Below are positions 18,566 to 26,390 of a stretch of DNA of 64,000 bases, in pieces. How positions within the stretch are numbered: the first letter of the stretch is position 1; every line of letters starts with the position of its first letter. Position numbers and translations under genes: made by a program. The notes beneath the pieces are model-generated. The model made no database searches and was not told where the DNA came from. It worked only from the letters and a program-made list of their open reading frames with translations. The stretch is from Chelativorans petroleitrophicus. GTDB taxonomy: Bacteria > Pseudomonadota > Alphaproteobacteria > Rhizobiales > Rhizobiaceae. The stretch spans positions 1 to 64,000 of the forward strand of contig NZ_JAODNV010000009.1 in assembly GCF_025398195.1 (NCBI RefSeq), given 5' to 3'.

Positions 18566-19888
18566 TTATTCGGCCAGCAAGCCCTCGCGGCTGAGGATAT
18601 TGTTCGTCTCCTCGGCGGCCGATGCAAGGAAGGCGTCGATCGCCGCATCATCCTGCGCCAGGTCCGCATTGGCGTAAGCGGCGGTCAGCTGGCCGGCAAG
18701 CCGCGTCAGCACCTCCTCGATGGGGCCGATCGCCGGAAGCGTGAAGAATTCGTAATCCTCCGGATAGTCCACGAAGGCGGCGAAAGCAGGAACACGGTCG
18801 GTGACGACGGAGTAATCGACGCCGGAGCGGTTCGGCAGCCAACCCACATTGTCCAGAAGCCAGATGAGGTTTTCGGGCTCATTGGTGGCAAGCGCGAAGG
18901 CCCAGGCGGCCTCGGCATCTTCGCCCTCGACCGAATTCACATAGAGATTGGTCGGCAGTGCGATCGAGCCGCGGGGCAGGGGAGCCGTCGCGTAGTTGAG
19001 GTCCGGAGCCTTGGCGGCGATGTCGCCGATCACCCAGGATTCGCGGATGAACATAGCTGTCTGGCCGCGCTCGAAGGCCTCGGCATCCGCCGGCATCTCG
19101 GGCGTCACTGTCTTCAGAACGTGCACGTTCTCCAAATACTGCTTCAGCGCCTTGCGGCCCGCCTCGTTGGCGTAGTTGGCGCGCCACTTGCCGTTGCCGT
19201 CAGGCTCGATCACCGAGCCGCCGTACTGGAATAGGTTGATCCAGAACTTCTCAGCAATGCCCTGGCCGCCGCCGGTGAGCCGCAAGCTCCAGCCTGAGAC
19301 GGTCGGATTGCCATTCTCGTTCCGCTGGGTGAGCTTTTCGGCATATTCGGTGTACTCTTCCATGGTCCGCGGCGGCTCGGTCAGACCGGCTGCCTCGAAC
19401 ATGTCGACGTTGTAGAAAAGAGCGCCCTGGCCGCGGAACAGCGGCACGCCGTAGACGGTGCCGTCCTTACTCGCGGTCTCGACAAAGAAGGAGCCGAAAT
19501 TGGCCGGATCCTTCACGAAGGCGGCGACATTTTCAGGTGCGGCGGGGATAAGGTCGTTCTCGATGTAGCGGCTGGCTGTGGAGCCTGCTAGTTCGATCAC
19601 CGTGACGCCGGCGGAGCCCGATGTGAGCCCGAGCGCGATGCGCTTCTCATGCTCACGCAGCGCGATCGCCTCAACGTTCACCTGCAGGTCCGGATATTCG
19701 TCCTTCATGGACTCTGCCACGTGCTCGTAGAACGGCGCCATTTCCGGATAGCCGCTCCAGACGGTGATGGTCTGGGCCGACACCGTGGTGGTCGTCATGG
19801 AAAGGCCCGCCGCCACCGCGAGCGCCAAAGGCGTTCCTGCGATCTTGGCCTTGATGGATCGAGACTTGCGTGCCCTGTGCGCTCTCAT
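18566..19888 (-). CDS. Sugar ABC transporter substrate-binding protein (family 1)
   Basis: This periplasmic receptor of about 440 residues has a signal peptide (basic n-region, hydrophobic core LALAVAAGLSMTTTTV, cleavage after VSAQ). The body has family-1 features such as ITVWSGYPEMAPFYEHVAESM and YGVPLFRGQGALFYNVDMFEAAGL. The ATG at 19888 follows AAGGGGAGAG and is preferred over 19909. A perfect LacI-type palindrome lies 56 bases upstream. From its neighbours it probably binds an amino sugar or an oligosaccharide containing one; the ligand is inferred. Confidence 0.9.
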   Translation of the reverse strand: MRAHRARKSRSIKAKIAGTPLALAVAAGLSMTTTTVSAQTITVWSGYPEMAPFYEHVAESMKDEYPDLQVNVEAIALREHEKRIALGLTSGSAGVTVIELAGSTASRYIENDLIPAAPENVAAFVKDPANFGSFFVETASKDGTVYGVPLFRGQGALFYNVDMFEAAGLTEPPRTMEEYTEYAEKLTQRNENGNPTVSGWSLRLTGGGQGIAEKFWINLFQYGGSVIEPDGNGKWRANYANEAGRKALKQYLENVHVLKTVTPEMPADAEAFERGQTAMFIRESWVIGDIAAKAPDLNYATAPLPRGSIALPTNLYVNSVEGEDAEAAWAFALATNEPENLIWLLDNVGWLPNRSGVDYSVVTDRVPAFAAFVDYPEDYEFFTLPAIGPIEEVLTRLAGQLTAAYANADLAQDDAAIDAFLASAAEETNNILSREGLLAE

Positions 19889-19943
19889 CTGTGCTCTCCC
19901 CTTGATCATGAGCGGAAGTGTTCCCTGTAGAAAAACCTGCCAT

Positions 19944-19955
19944 GCAACCGGTTGC
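19944..19955. promoter_or_regulatory. LacI-family operator upstream of the sugar-binding protein operon
   Basis: GCAACCGGTTGC is a perfect 12-bp palindrome with the central CG typical of LacI/GalR operators. The identical sequence occurs at 24007-24018 beside the LacI-type regulator gene. Confidence 0.8.
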
Positions 19956-19992
19956 GCGTCAAGTGAAGCAAGGTGCTTGCCGGCAGCATCTG

Positions 19993-21240
19993 TCAGCCCC
20001 CGGTGCGCAAGGAAATGGCGGCGGCCGCCAGCGCCTCGGCGGAGCCTGGCGCAAAAGCGGCCGGCTGTCCGTAATAGCGGTGCGCCTCCTCGACCTCGTA
20101 TCCGCCGAAGGCATATTCCTCCTGCGGCGGGATGTAGCCCGGATTGTCCTCGGCAAAGCCGGCGATGAAGAGTGGATCGGGCCCAAAAGCCTTTCTGATG
20201 GAAAGCGCCGTCGAAGCAAAGATCTCGCCGGGAAGGCCGATGACCGGCAATCCGCCCCAGTCGAGCAGTGTCACCCGGGCGGTGAGCGGGCGCATGTCGC
20301 GCCCTGCAACCCTCTCGGCCCAGGCAACCCAGTGGTTGAGGAGCGTTGCTTCCACGGGATCAGCCTCGGCCGCTTCCCGCCGCCACTTCTCTGCCAGGGC
20401 GTCCGGCGCCTCCTGCTCACGGAGCTCGAAATGCAGCTGTACCGCGGCATTGCTGGCTGCGATCTTTTCGCCAAGCAGCTGGGACGGGGCCCGCATCGCC
20501 GCTTCGGCAATGGCGCGGCCGATGCGCTCGGCTGCGGCAAAGGTGCGCTCCGGGTTCGCTGCAAGGGACAGGGAGGCGTGCGCGGAATGGCCGGTATTGG
20601 CGTCGCCCACGCAACCGGTCATGAAGATGGCGATCGCTCCTGGATACTCCGCCTCCAGCGTGGCGCGCACGTAGTGCGGATAGTCCGCGGTCCAGAGTGT
20701 GTTGTCGGCTCCGAGCACGACGGGATGGCAGGCATAGTTGGTCATCAGCGCGATTGTGGCGCCGTCTTCCCCGACCACCCGCAGGAGAGGCAGCGAGCGG
20801 TCGAGGGGCCCGTCGGGCCGGCGGCGGTTGCGGGCGATGTCCGGGTCGGCGCCGAGACCAACCTCCAGCCGCGCCGGGCGCTGGCGGGCCACCGCCTCGT
20901 CGATGGCTTTCACGCAGGCATCTTCGAGCACGCCTAGATAGGCCAAGTCCGCTTCCGCCCCGAGCCGCCGCACCATCGAAACCGGACCGCCGTGATTATG
21001 AAGCGCGGCGACGATGACGCCCTCGTCCGGCAGCACGCAGCGGCGGCGGATGCGCGCGCTCATCTCGTGGTGCAGCCCGATAACATCGGCGACAGCAACA
21101 GCCGTGTCGTTCACGGCCAGCGCCCTTACGGTCAGCGGATCATGCGTGCCGCTTGCAGGCAGCGTTCGCGCCGCGAATCCAGACATCGCAAGCCCGGCGG
21201 GCGGGGTGATGTCGACGATGGCGGCTCCGGCCCGGATCAT
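19993..21240 (-). CDS. Ceramidase-fold (neutral/alkaline non-lysosomal ceramidase N-terminal-like) hydrolase
   Basis: The protein of about 415 residues resembles the N-terminal catalytic domain of neutral ceramidases: an opening GAAIVDITPPAG, the zinc motif HNHGGP (H-x-H-x-G-P), YACHPVVLG, TGCVGDANT and a later FAEDNPGYIPP. It has no signal peptide and lacks the C-terminal domain of true ceramidases. A frame extends to 21429, but the ATG at 21240 overlaps the nagA-like stop by ATGA. Co-translation with nagA, SIS and nagB suggests an amidase or deacetylase-like role on an N-acyl amino sugar in the cytoplasm; this is inference. Confidence 0.8.
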   Translation of the reverse strand: MIRAGAAIVDITPPAGLAMSGFAARTLPASGTHDPLTVRALAVNDTAVAVADVIGLHHEMSARIRRRCVLPDEGVIVAALHNHGGPVSMVRRLGAEADLAYLGVLEDACVKAIDEAVARQRPARLEVGLGADPDIARNRRRPDGPLDRSLPLLRVVGEDGATIALMTNYACHPVVLGADNTLWTADYPHYVRATLEAEYPGAIAIFMTGCVGDANTGHSAHASLSLAANPERTFAAAERIGRAIAEAAMRAPSQLLGEKIAASNAAVQLHFELREQEAPDALAEKWRREAAEADPVEATLLNHWVAWAERVAGRDMRPLTARVTLLDWGGLPVIGLPGEIFASTALSIRKAFGPDPLFIAGFAEDNPGYIPPQEEYAFGGYEVEEAHRYYGQPAAFAPGSAEALAAAAISLRTGG

Positions 21241-22388
21241 CCGCGGAACACCTCTTCTCCGACCTTCCAGACCGCCTCGATTTTCAGCGGCTCGCCCGGC
21301 GCGCCGGTGGTGAACCGTATGAGGTCGGCATTCTGTCCAGGAGCAAGGCGGCCGATCCCACCGGCGAACCGTCCGGGATTTGCCGTCGCAAGCTGCAGGC
21401 CTTCGGCAAGCGAAAGCCCGGCCATGCACGTGGCGATCGGGACATTGGCAATGAGCGGCAGGCCGGCGCCGGCGAGATAGGGAGTGCCGGCAACGCCGAT
21501 CCGGCCATCCGCGCGCACCTCGACCTCGCCACCGATCGCCTGCGAATAGATCCCTGGCGGCATGCCCGCCAGCGCCACGCTGTCCGAGACGAGCAGCGCG
21601 CGTTCGAGGCCCTTCGCGCGCAGCATGGCTTTGAACGTTTCGGCGGGAAGGTGATGGCCGTCGGCGATGAAGCTCGCCGAAAGACGGTCGTCCGCAAGCT
21701 GCGCCCAGATGAGATTGGGATGGCGCGGCAACGTCGCGGCAACGCCGTTGCCGAGATGCGTGGAAAGGGTGGCACCCGCTTCCGCGGCGGCTGCTATCTG
21801 CTCCGGGCTCGCGGCCGTATGGCCAAGCGCCACATGGACGCCCTCGGCCACGACGGCGCGGATATAATCGACAGCGCCCTTGTGCTCGGGCGCGAGCGTG
21901 ATGAGGCGGACGAGCCCTCCGCTCGCTTTCTGCCAGGCTGCGAACTCCTCCAGCGACGGCGGCCGCACATGAGCGGCAGGATGGGCGCCGCGCGGCCCGT
22001 CCGCCGGCGAAACGCTCGGCCCCTCCATGTGCACGCCGGGAATGACCTGCCTTGTCAGCCCGTCGATGCGCCGGGCTTCGGCAATCGCCGCCAGCCCGTC
22101 GAGCAGCGCCTCTCGGGACGCGGTGATCAGCGTCGGCAGATAGGTCGTGGCCCCCAGGCTGAGCATCGTTCGGGTAAGCTCAATGACGCGCTCCGGATTG
22201 AGCTTTCCGTCATTGAGGTCGATACCGCCAAAACCATTGACTTGCAGGTCGATCAGTCCCGGCGAGAGCCAGACGTCCTCTACATCTTCGGTGGCAGAAA
22301 TGTCTTCGATTATCCCGTCGCGCACGGAAACGGCGATGCCATTCCCGGTGGCGGGATCACGGCCGGAGATTACGGCCGCACTGGTCAT
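21237..22388 (-). CDS. nagA: N-acetylglucosamine-6-phosphate deacetylase
   Basis: This amidohydrolase-fold enzyme removes acetate from GlcNAc-6-phosphate in amino-sugar catabolism. The 383-residue protein has the NagA hallmarks LSPGLIDLQVNGFGGIDLND, GVHMEGPSVSP (metal Glu), ALGHTAASPEQI (metal His), STHLGNGVAATLPRHP, FIADGHHL (His) and VSDSVALAG (catalytic Asp). Some positions are slightly unusual, for example THLGNG where THLFNAM is common, so the acyl specificity may differ. It is coupled by ATGA to the SIS gene upstream and to the ceramidase-fold gene downstream. Confidence 0.88.
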   Translation of the reverse strand: MTSAAVISGRDPATGNGIAVSVRDGIIEDISATEDVEDVWLSPGLIDLQVNGFGGIDLNDGKLNPERVIELTRTMLSLGATTYLPTLITASREALLDGLAAIAEARRIDGLTRQVIPGVHMEGPSVSPADGPRGAHPAAHVRPPSLEEFAAWQKASGGLVRLITLAPEHKGAVDYIRAVVAEGVHVALGHTAASPEQIAAAAEAGATLSTHLGNGVAATLPRHPNLIWAQLADDRLSASFIADGHHLPAETFKAMLRAKGLERALLVSDSVALAGMPPGIYSQAIGGEVEVRADGRIGVAGTPYLAGAGLPLIANVPIATCMAGLSLAEGLQLATANPGRFAGGIGRLAPGQNADLIRFTTGAPGEPLKIEAVWKVGEEVFRG

Positions 22389-23158
22389 AGCGCGCGCACC
22401 CGGTCGCGGAAGCGGGAGATGAAGCGCGCGTTCGCCTCGTCGCCGCCTGGCGCGTTGCCGCTGCGCCAGACCGGCGGCTCGATGCCGCGCTCCACAAGCT
22501 TGGCCACGGTGCGGATCACCAGGCAGTTCAGCGCATAGGCGTTGGCGAAGGTGGAGATCGCCGCGATGTCCTGGCTCATGCCCGGCACGCGCACCACCGC
22601 GTCGCCGATCGGCACCTTCGTGTCGATGGCAATGTCGACGATATCGTGCAGGTTCTGCTTGGTGGGATGGCGGGCCGGATGTTCGGGCGCCGTATTTGCG
22701 GCATGCTCGCGCGAACTCACGCCGATAAGAAAGGTGCCGCGCGAGCGCGCTTCGAGGGCGGCGTCGATCAGGGCGGCGTTGATGCCATAGGCGTTGGCGA
22801 GGATCAGCACATCCGTTTCGCCGAGCCCGGCATTGGAAATGACCACGCGGCCATAGCCCGGCGTCCGCTCGATGGCCATGGACCGCAGCGCCCCGTTGGA
22901 AAGAAGCGTGCCTTCATCGAGGATGGCGCTGATGTGCATCAGCCCGCCGGCGCGGAAGAACACCTCCTGCGCGGCGAGGTTCGAATGGCCGCCGGGGCCA
23001 AAGATGTGCACCAGCCGATCTGCCTCGATCTGGTCGGCGAGCTTCGCGGCGGCAGCCTCCATCGGACCGCGCTCCTCTTCGAGGATGCGCTGCATCAGCG
23101 TGTGGACGGTTGCGAGATAGCCCGCGCAGAGCGCGTCCGCGTCCATGATCTCAGGCAT
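22385..23158 (-). CDS. SIS-domain sugar isomerase-like protein
   Basis: The cytoplasmic protein of about 257 residues has a phosphosugar-binding SIS fold: VHIFGPGGHSNLAAQEVFFRAG and ISNAGLGETDVLILANAYG, then FLIGVSSREHA. It resembles UPF0309-type SIS proteins found in sugar operons, not the glutamine-dependent GlmS group. The likely job is binding or isomerising a sugar phosphate beside NagA and NagB. The ATG at 23158 is chosen because GGGAGG precedes it; it overlaps the nagB end by 8 bases. Confidence 0.8.
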   Translation of the reverse strand: MPEIMDADALCAGYLATVHTLMQRILEEERGPMEAAAAKLADQIEADRLVHIFGPGGHSNLAAQEVFFRAGGLMHISAILDEGTLLSNGALRSMAIERTPGYGRVVISNAGLGETDVLILANAYGINAALIDAALEARSRGTFLIGVSSREHAANTAPEHPARHPTKQNLHDIVDIAIDTKVPIGDAVVRVPGMSQDIAAISTFANAYALNCLVIRTVAKLVERGIEPPVWRSGNAPGGDEANARFISRFRDRVRAL

Positions 23159-23891
23159 CGGGATCGGCCTCCCTGTCGAGGAAGAGGGTGCAGTCGGCAT
23201 GCCGCCGCAGGATGCTTGCGGGGCAGGCGGTGGTTACCGGCCCGTGCAGGCTGCCGCGCACCGCATCCTTCTTGTGCGCTCCCGGAACGATGCAGAACAG
23301 CCGGTCCGCGCGCAAGAGGCGGGGGATGGTGAGCGTGATCGCCCGCCGCGGCACCTCGTCCATGCTGGCAAAACCCTGGTCGTCTAGCTGCTGCCTGCGG
23401 CAGATCTCGTCGAGGTCGATCACCTTCACGTCATTGGGATCGTCGAAGTCGGCGACCGGCGGATCGTTGAAGGCGATATGGCCGTTGACGCCGATGCCGA
23501 GGCAGACGAAGTCGATAGGCGCCTCATTCAGAAGGCCGGCATAGCGCTCGCATTCCTGTTCCGGGTCGGGCTCGGGCCTGATCTTGTGAACCGCGCCAAA
23601 CGGAATCCTATCGAAAAGATGCCGGTCCAGCCAATGGGCGAAGCGCTGCGGCGCCTCCGCCGGAAGGCCGATGAACTCGTCCATGTGAAAAGCGGTGACG
23701 CGCCTCCAGTCTATGTCCTCGGCAATGCTGAGTCTCTTAAGCATGGAGGATTGGCTAGGCGCCGCGGCGAAGACCATGCGCAGGTGGTCCTGGCGGCGCA
23801 GGCGCTCCTTCAGCGCGGCGATCACTGCCGCTGCAGCCGCTGCCCCCATTTCCTCCTCATCCCGGAACGTCTGGACGACAAGCTGCTCCAC
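23151..23891 (-). CDS. nagB: Glucosamine-6-phosphate deaminase/isomerase family
   Basis: The enzyme converts glucosamine-6-phosphate to fructose-6-phosphate and ammonia. Family motifs include FHMDEFIGLP (catalytic Asp region), PIDFVCLGIGVNGHIAFNDPP (Asp and His), ITLTIPRLLRA and a C-terminal GPVTTACPASILRRHADCTLFLD. The open frame reaches 24020, but homology begins around VEQLVVQTF, so I place the start at GTG 23891 (about 246 residues); ATG 23981 would add an odd hydrophobic leader. It is the first gene of nagB-SIS-nagA-ceramidase-like, behind a LacI-type operator. Confidence 0.88.
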   Translation of the reverse strand: MEQLVVQTFRDEEEMGAAAAAAVIAALKERLRRQDHLRMVFAAAPSQSSMLKRLSIAEDIDWRRVTAFHMDEFIGLPAEAPQRFAHWLDRHLFDRIPFGAVHKIRPEPDPEQECERYAGLLNEAPIDFVCLGIGVNGHIAFNDPPVADFDDPNDVKVIDLDEICRRQQLDDQGFASMDEVPRRAITLTIPRLLRADRLFCIVPGAHKKDAVRGSLHGPVTTACPASILRRHADCTLFLDREADPDA

Positions 23892-24005
23892 CCTGCGGGT
23901 CGAAACGGGGGATGGCGACAGGTCTGAGAAAGAAGAACGCAAAGCGAAACTCCAGAGGCTGCAGCTACCGACGATAAACATCCATACCGGCAGCGCACTA
24001 TTATG

Positions 24006-24019
24006 TGCAACCGGTTGCA
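24006..24019. promoter_or_regulatory. LacI-family operator between nagB and the regulator gene
   Basis: TGCAACCGGTTGCA is a perfect 14-bp palindrome whose 12-bp core is identical to the site at 19944-19955. It lies between divergent nagB (-) and the LacI-type gene (+), so it could serve both the operon and autoregulation. Confidence 0.82.
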
Positions 24020-24088
24020 TGTCAACGCTTGCGTTGTGGCTCCGCTCCCTGCATTCTCCTAGCGGGGCAAACAGACCGGAGAAGAGCG

Positions 24089-25084
24089 TTGCCGGCCGAA
24101 CGGAAGGGCGGCGTTACGATCAGCCAGGTGGCGGAGGCTGCGGGCGTGGCGCGTTCGAGCGTCTCTCGCGCCTATACGAAGCCGCATATGCTGAGCCCGG
24201 AGACGGTGGATCACATCAAGGCTGTGGCCAAGCGCCTCGGCTATGTGCCCAACCATACGGCGCGCGCGCTGAGCACCGGTCGCAACGGCAACATCGCCCT
24301 CATCGTGCCGGATGTCGCAAATCCATTCTTCCCGCCCCTGATCCGCGCGGCACAGGCCGAGGCGGAGCGGTCCGATCTCTGCGTGTTCCTCGGCAATTCG
24401 GAGGAAGATGCCGAGAAGGAGGACAAGCTGCTCGGTCGGCTTTCCAGCCAGGTGGAGGGGGTGGTCCTGGCATCCCCGCGCCTGTCTGACGAGCGGATCC
24501 TGGCGCACGCATCGCGGAAGCCGATGGTGCTGATCAACCGCAATGTGGAGGGAATTCCGAGGGTGCTGATCGACAGCGGCACCGGCGTGGCGGAGGCGAC
24601 AAGACATCTCGCGGAGCTTGGGCACAAGCGGATCGTCTATGTGAGCGGTCCTTCGGCCTCCTGGTCGAACAAGCAGCGCCGCGCCGCCGCACGCAAGACG
24701 GCCACTGCACTCGGCTTGGAACTCAGCGTGATTTCGGCCTCGGTGCCGAGCTTCGAGGCGGGGCTCCAGGCCGTCCCCTCTATTCTTTCCCGGAAAGCGA
24801 CGGCGGCGATTGCGTTCGACGATGTGATGGCGCAGGGCATCCTCGCTGGGCTAGCCGCGCGCGGCGTGTCCGTTCCGGCGGATTTTTCCGTGGTTGGCTG
24901 CGACGACGCGCTGGGGGCCTTGATGGTACCGGTGCTTACGACGGTCTCAGGCCAGTCCGCCGAGGCCGGCAAGGTTTCCGTCTCGCTGCTGATGCAGCTG
25001 CTTCAGTCGGACGCTCTTGGCGACGCCTGCTATATGCTGGAAACACACCTCATCGCACGATCGACCACGAGTGCGGCACCCTGA
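24089..25084 (+). CDS. LacI-family transcriptional regulator of the amino-sugar module
   Basis: The repressor-type protein of about 331 residues starts with a LacI helix-turn-helix (TISQVAEAAGVARSSVSRAY), the hinge segment GYVPNHTARALSTGR and a periplasmic-binding-protein-like effector domain (IALIVPDVANPFFPPLIRAAQ, FSVVGCDDALGALMVPVLTT). The frame extends to 24005; TTG 24089, behind GGAGAAGAG, gives the expected family N-terminus. It is divergent from nagB across the 14-bp palindrome, so it most likely controls both operons carrying that site, with an amino sugar or its phosphate as inducer. Confidence 0.9.
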   Translation: MPAERKGGVTISQVAEAAGVARSSVSRAYTKPHMLSPETVDHIKAVAKRLGYVPNHTARALSTGRNGNIALIVPDVANPFFPPLIRAAQAEAERSDLCVFLGNSEEDAEKEDKLLGRLSSQVEGVVLASPRLSDERILAHASRKPMVLINRNVEGIPRVLIDSGTGVAEATRHLAELGHKRIVYVSGPSASWSNKQRRAAARKTATALGLELSVISASVPSFEAGLQAVPSILSRKATAAIAFDDVMAQGILAGLAARGVSVPADFSVVGCDDALGALMVPVLTTVSGQSAEAGKVSVSLLMQLLQSDALGDACYMLETHLIARSTTSAAP

Positions 25085-25189
25085 GCTGAACTGATTCGCG
25101 AGGGCCGCTGAGGCTCGAACTCTCTCAACCTGACATCGGCCGGCTCACTATGAAACCTGGCGGCGCCGAAGGGCGGACCGCCGGAACCT

Positions 25190-25914
25190 CCGCTCACGCC
25201 CGGCGATTCGATCGATGCCTACATCAATCCCACCATTCCGATATCGGAAGAGGATCTTGCCGCGCTTCGCGAACGGCTTGGCCTCGATCAGCCCCTGCCG
25301 ATCCAGCATTTCGCCTGGCTGGCGGCGGCGCTGTCCGGGGACTTCGGCTACTCGATCCAGCGCGGCGGCGTGCCGGTGCTGCCGCTCGTTCTCAGCCGCG
25401 TCGGCCCGACGGTGCTGTTGATGTTCACCGCGATGCTGATCGCCATCGTCGCGGGCATTTTCGCCGGGATCGCCAGCGCGATACGCAAGAACAGGCTCGC
25501 GGACGTCGGCCTCTCCGTCCTGTCGTTTCTCGGCGTTTCAAGCCCTGCGTTCCTGACCGGCCTGCTCGGCCTTTACGCGTTTTCGGTCGTCCTGCGGTGG
25601 TTCCCTTCGGGCGGCATGCTCACGCCCGGCCAACCCTATTCCACCCTCGACGTTCTCTACCATCTGATCCTGCTGGCAACCCTGCTTTCGATCGCGCAGG
25701 GGGCGCTCATCATGCGGTACATGCGCAGCTCCCTTCTGGAGGTGTTGTCCCAGGACTATATGCGCACCGCGCTTCTGCCGGTCATCACCCTTATCGGCTC
25801 AACCATCGGCGGAGCGATCGGCGGTGCCATCTTCATCGAAAGCGTCTTCAATTGGCCGGGCATGGGCCTGCTGATGATCACTGCCGTTACCAGCCGGGAC
25901 TATTTCGGCGCGGT
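25190..25914 (+). pseudogene. Remnant of a DppB-type peptide ABC permease
   Basis: The frame reads through [18 protein letters not shown] and [16 protein letters not shown], then five recognisable BPD-domain helices. The N-terminal helix and start are missing. In the coupling loop, SQDYMRTA joins directly to LLPVITLIG, losing about 15 residues (the AKG...RHALRNA part). The C-terminus runs into an ABC ATPase sequence without a stop. Truncation plus loss of the coupling loop marks it as non-functional. Confidence 0.82.
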
Positions 25915-26111
25915 GGCCGGCCTCAGCAAGCACTTCTCTCCGGTCGTTTTCGGACGCGGACCCGTCCTGCGCGCGGTGGAGGACGTCTCCTGCGATGTGG
26001 CGCGCGGCGAGGTGGTCGGGCTCGTCGGTGAATCGGCAGCGGCAAGACAACGATCGCGCGCATGGTGGCGCAGCTCGTCGAACCAACCTCCGGGCAGATC
26101 GAGATTCTCGA
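25915..26111 (+). pseudogene. Remnant of an oligopeptide ABC ATPase N-terminus
   Basis: [25 protein letters not shown] and [11 protein letters not shown] are the start of a DppF-type ATPase fused to the permease remnant. A one-base deletion falls within Walker A at about 26034-26036; restoring it gives [20 protein letters not shown]. The rest of the ATPase is missing and the sequence jumps to a sulfatase tail at about 26112. Confidence 0.8.
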
Positions 26112-26345
26112 AAAGACCCAGTTCATGACGATGGTGCGCAAGGGCGATTGGAAGCTGGTCCACTTCGTCGATTCCGATGAGGGACAGCTTTTCGATCTAT
26201 GGGTGGACCCGCAAGAGGTGAACAACCGCTGGGACGATCCGGAATGCGCGGACGTGAAGCAATCGCGTCTATTGGAAATCCTCAACTGGCGTATTCAGAG
26301 CAACCGGATCACGCAAGGATTCTGGCGCTATCTCACCTCGCCGGT
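26112..26345 (+). pseudogene. Remnant of a sulfatase C-terminus
   Basis: [20 protein letters not shown], then GQLFDLWVDPQEVNNRWDDP, is the characteristic C-terminal part of arylsulfatase-type enzymes. It has no catalytic domain, being joined directly to the ATPase scrap. It is not the end of the intact sulfatase at 31366-32907, whose C-terminus is different. The frame runs on to a stop at 26472 but loses similarity at about 26345. Confidence 0.72.
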
Positions 26346-26390
26346 ATTAGGAGCGATACTTGGTGCCGCAAAAGCTCTTTGTTGTCTGCG

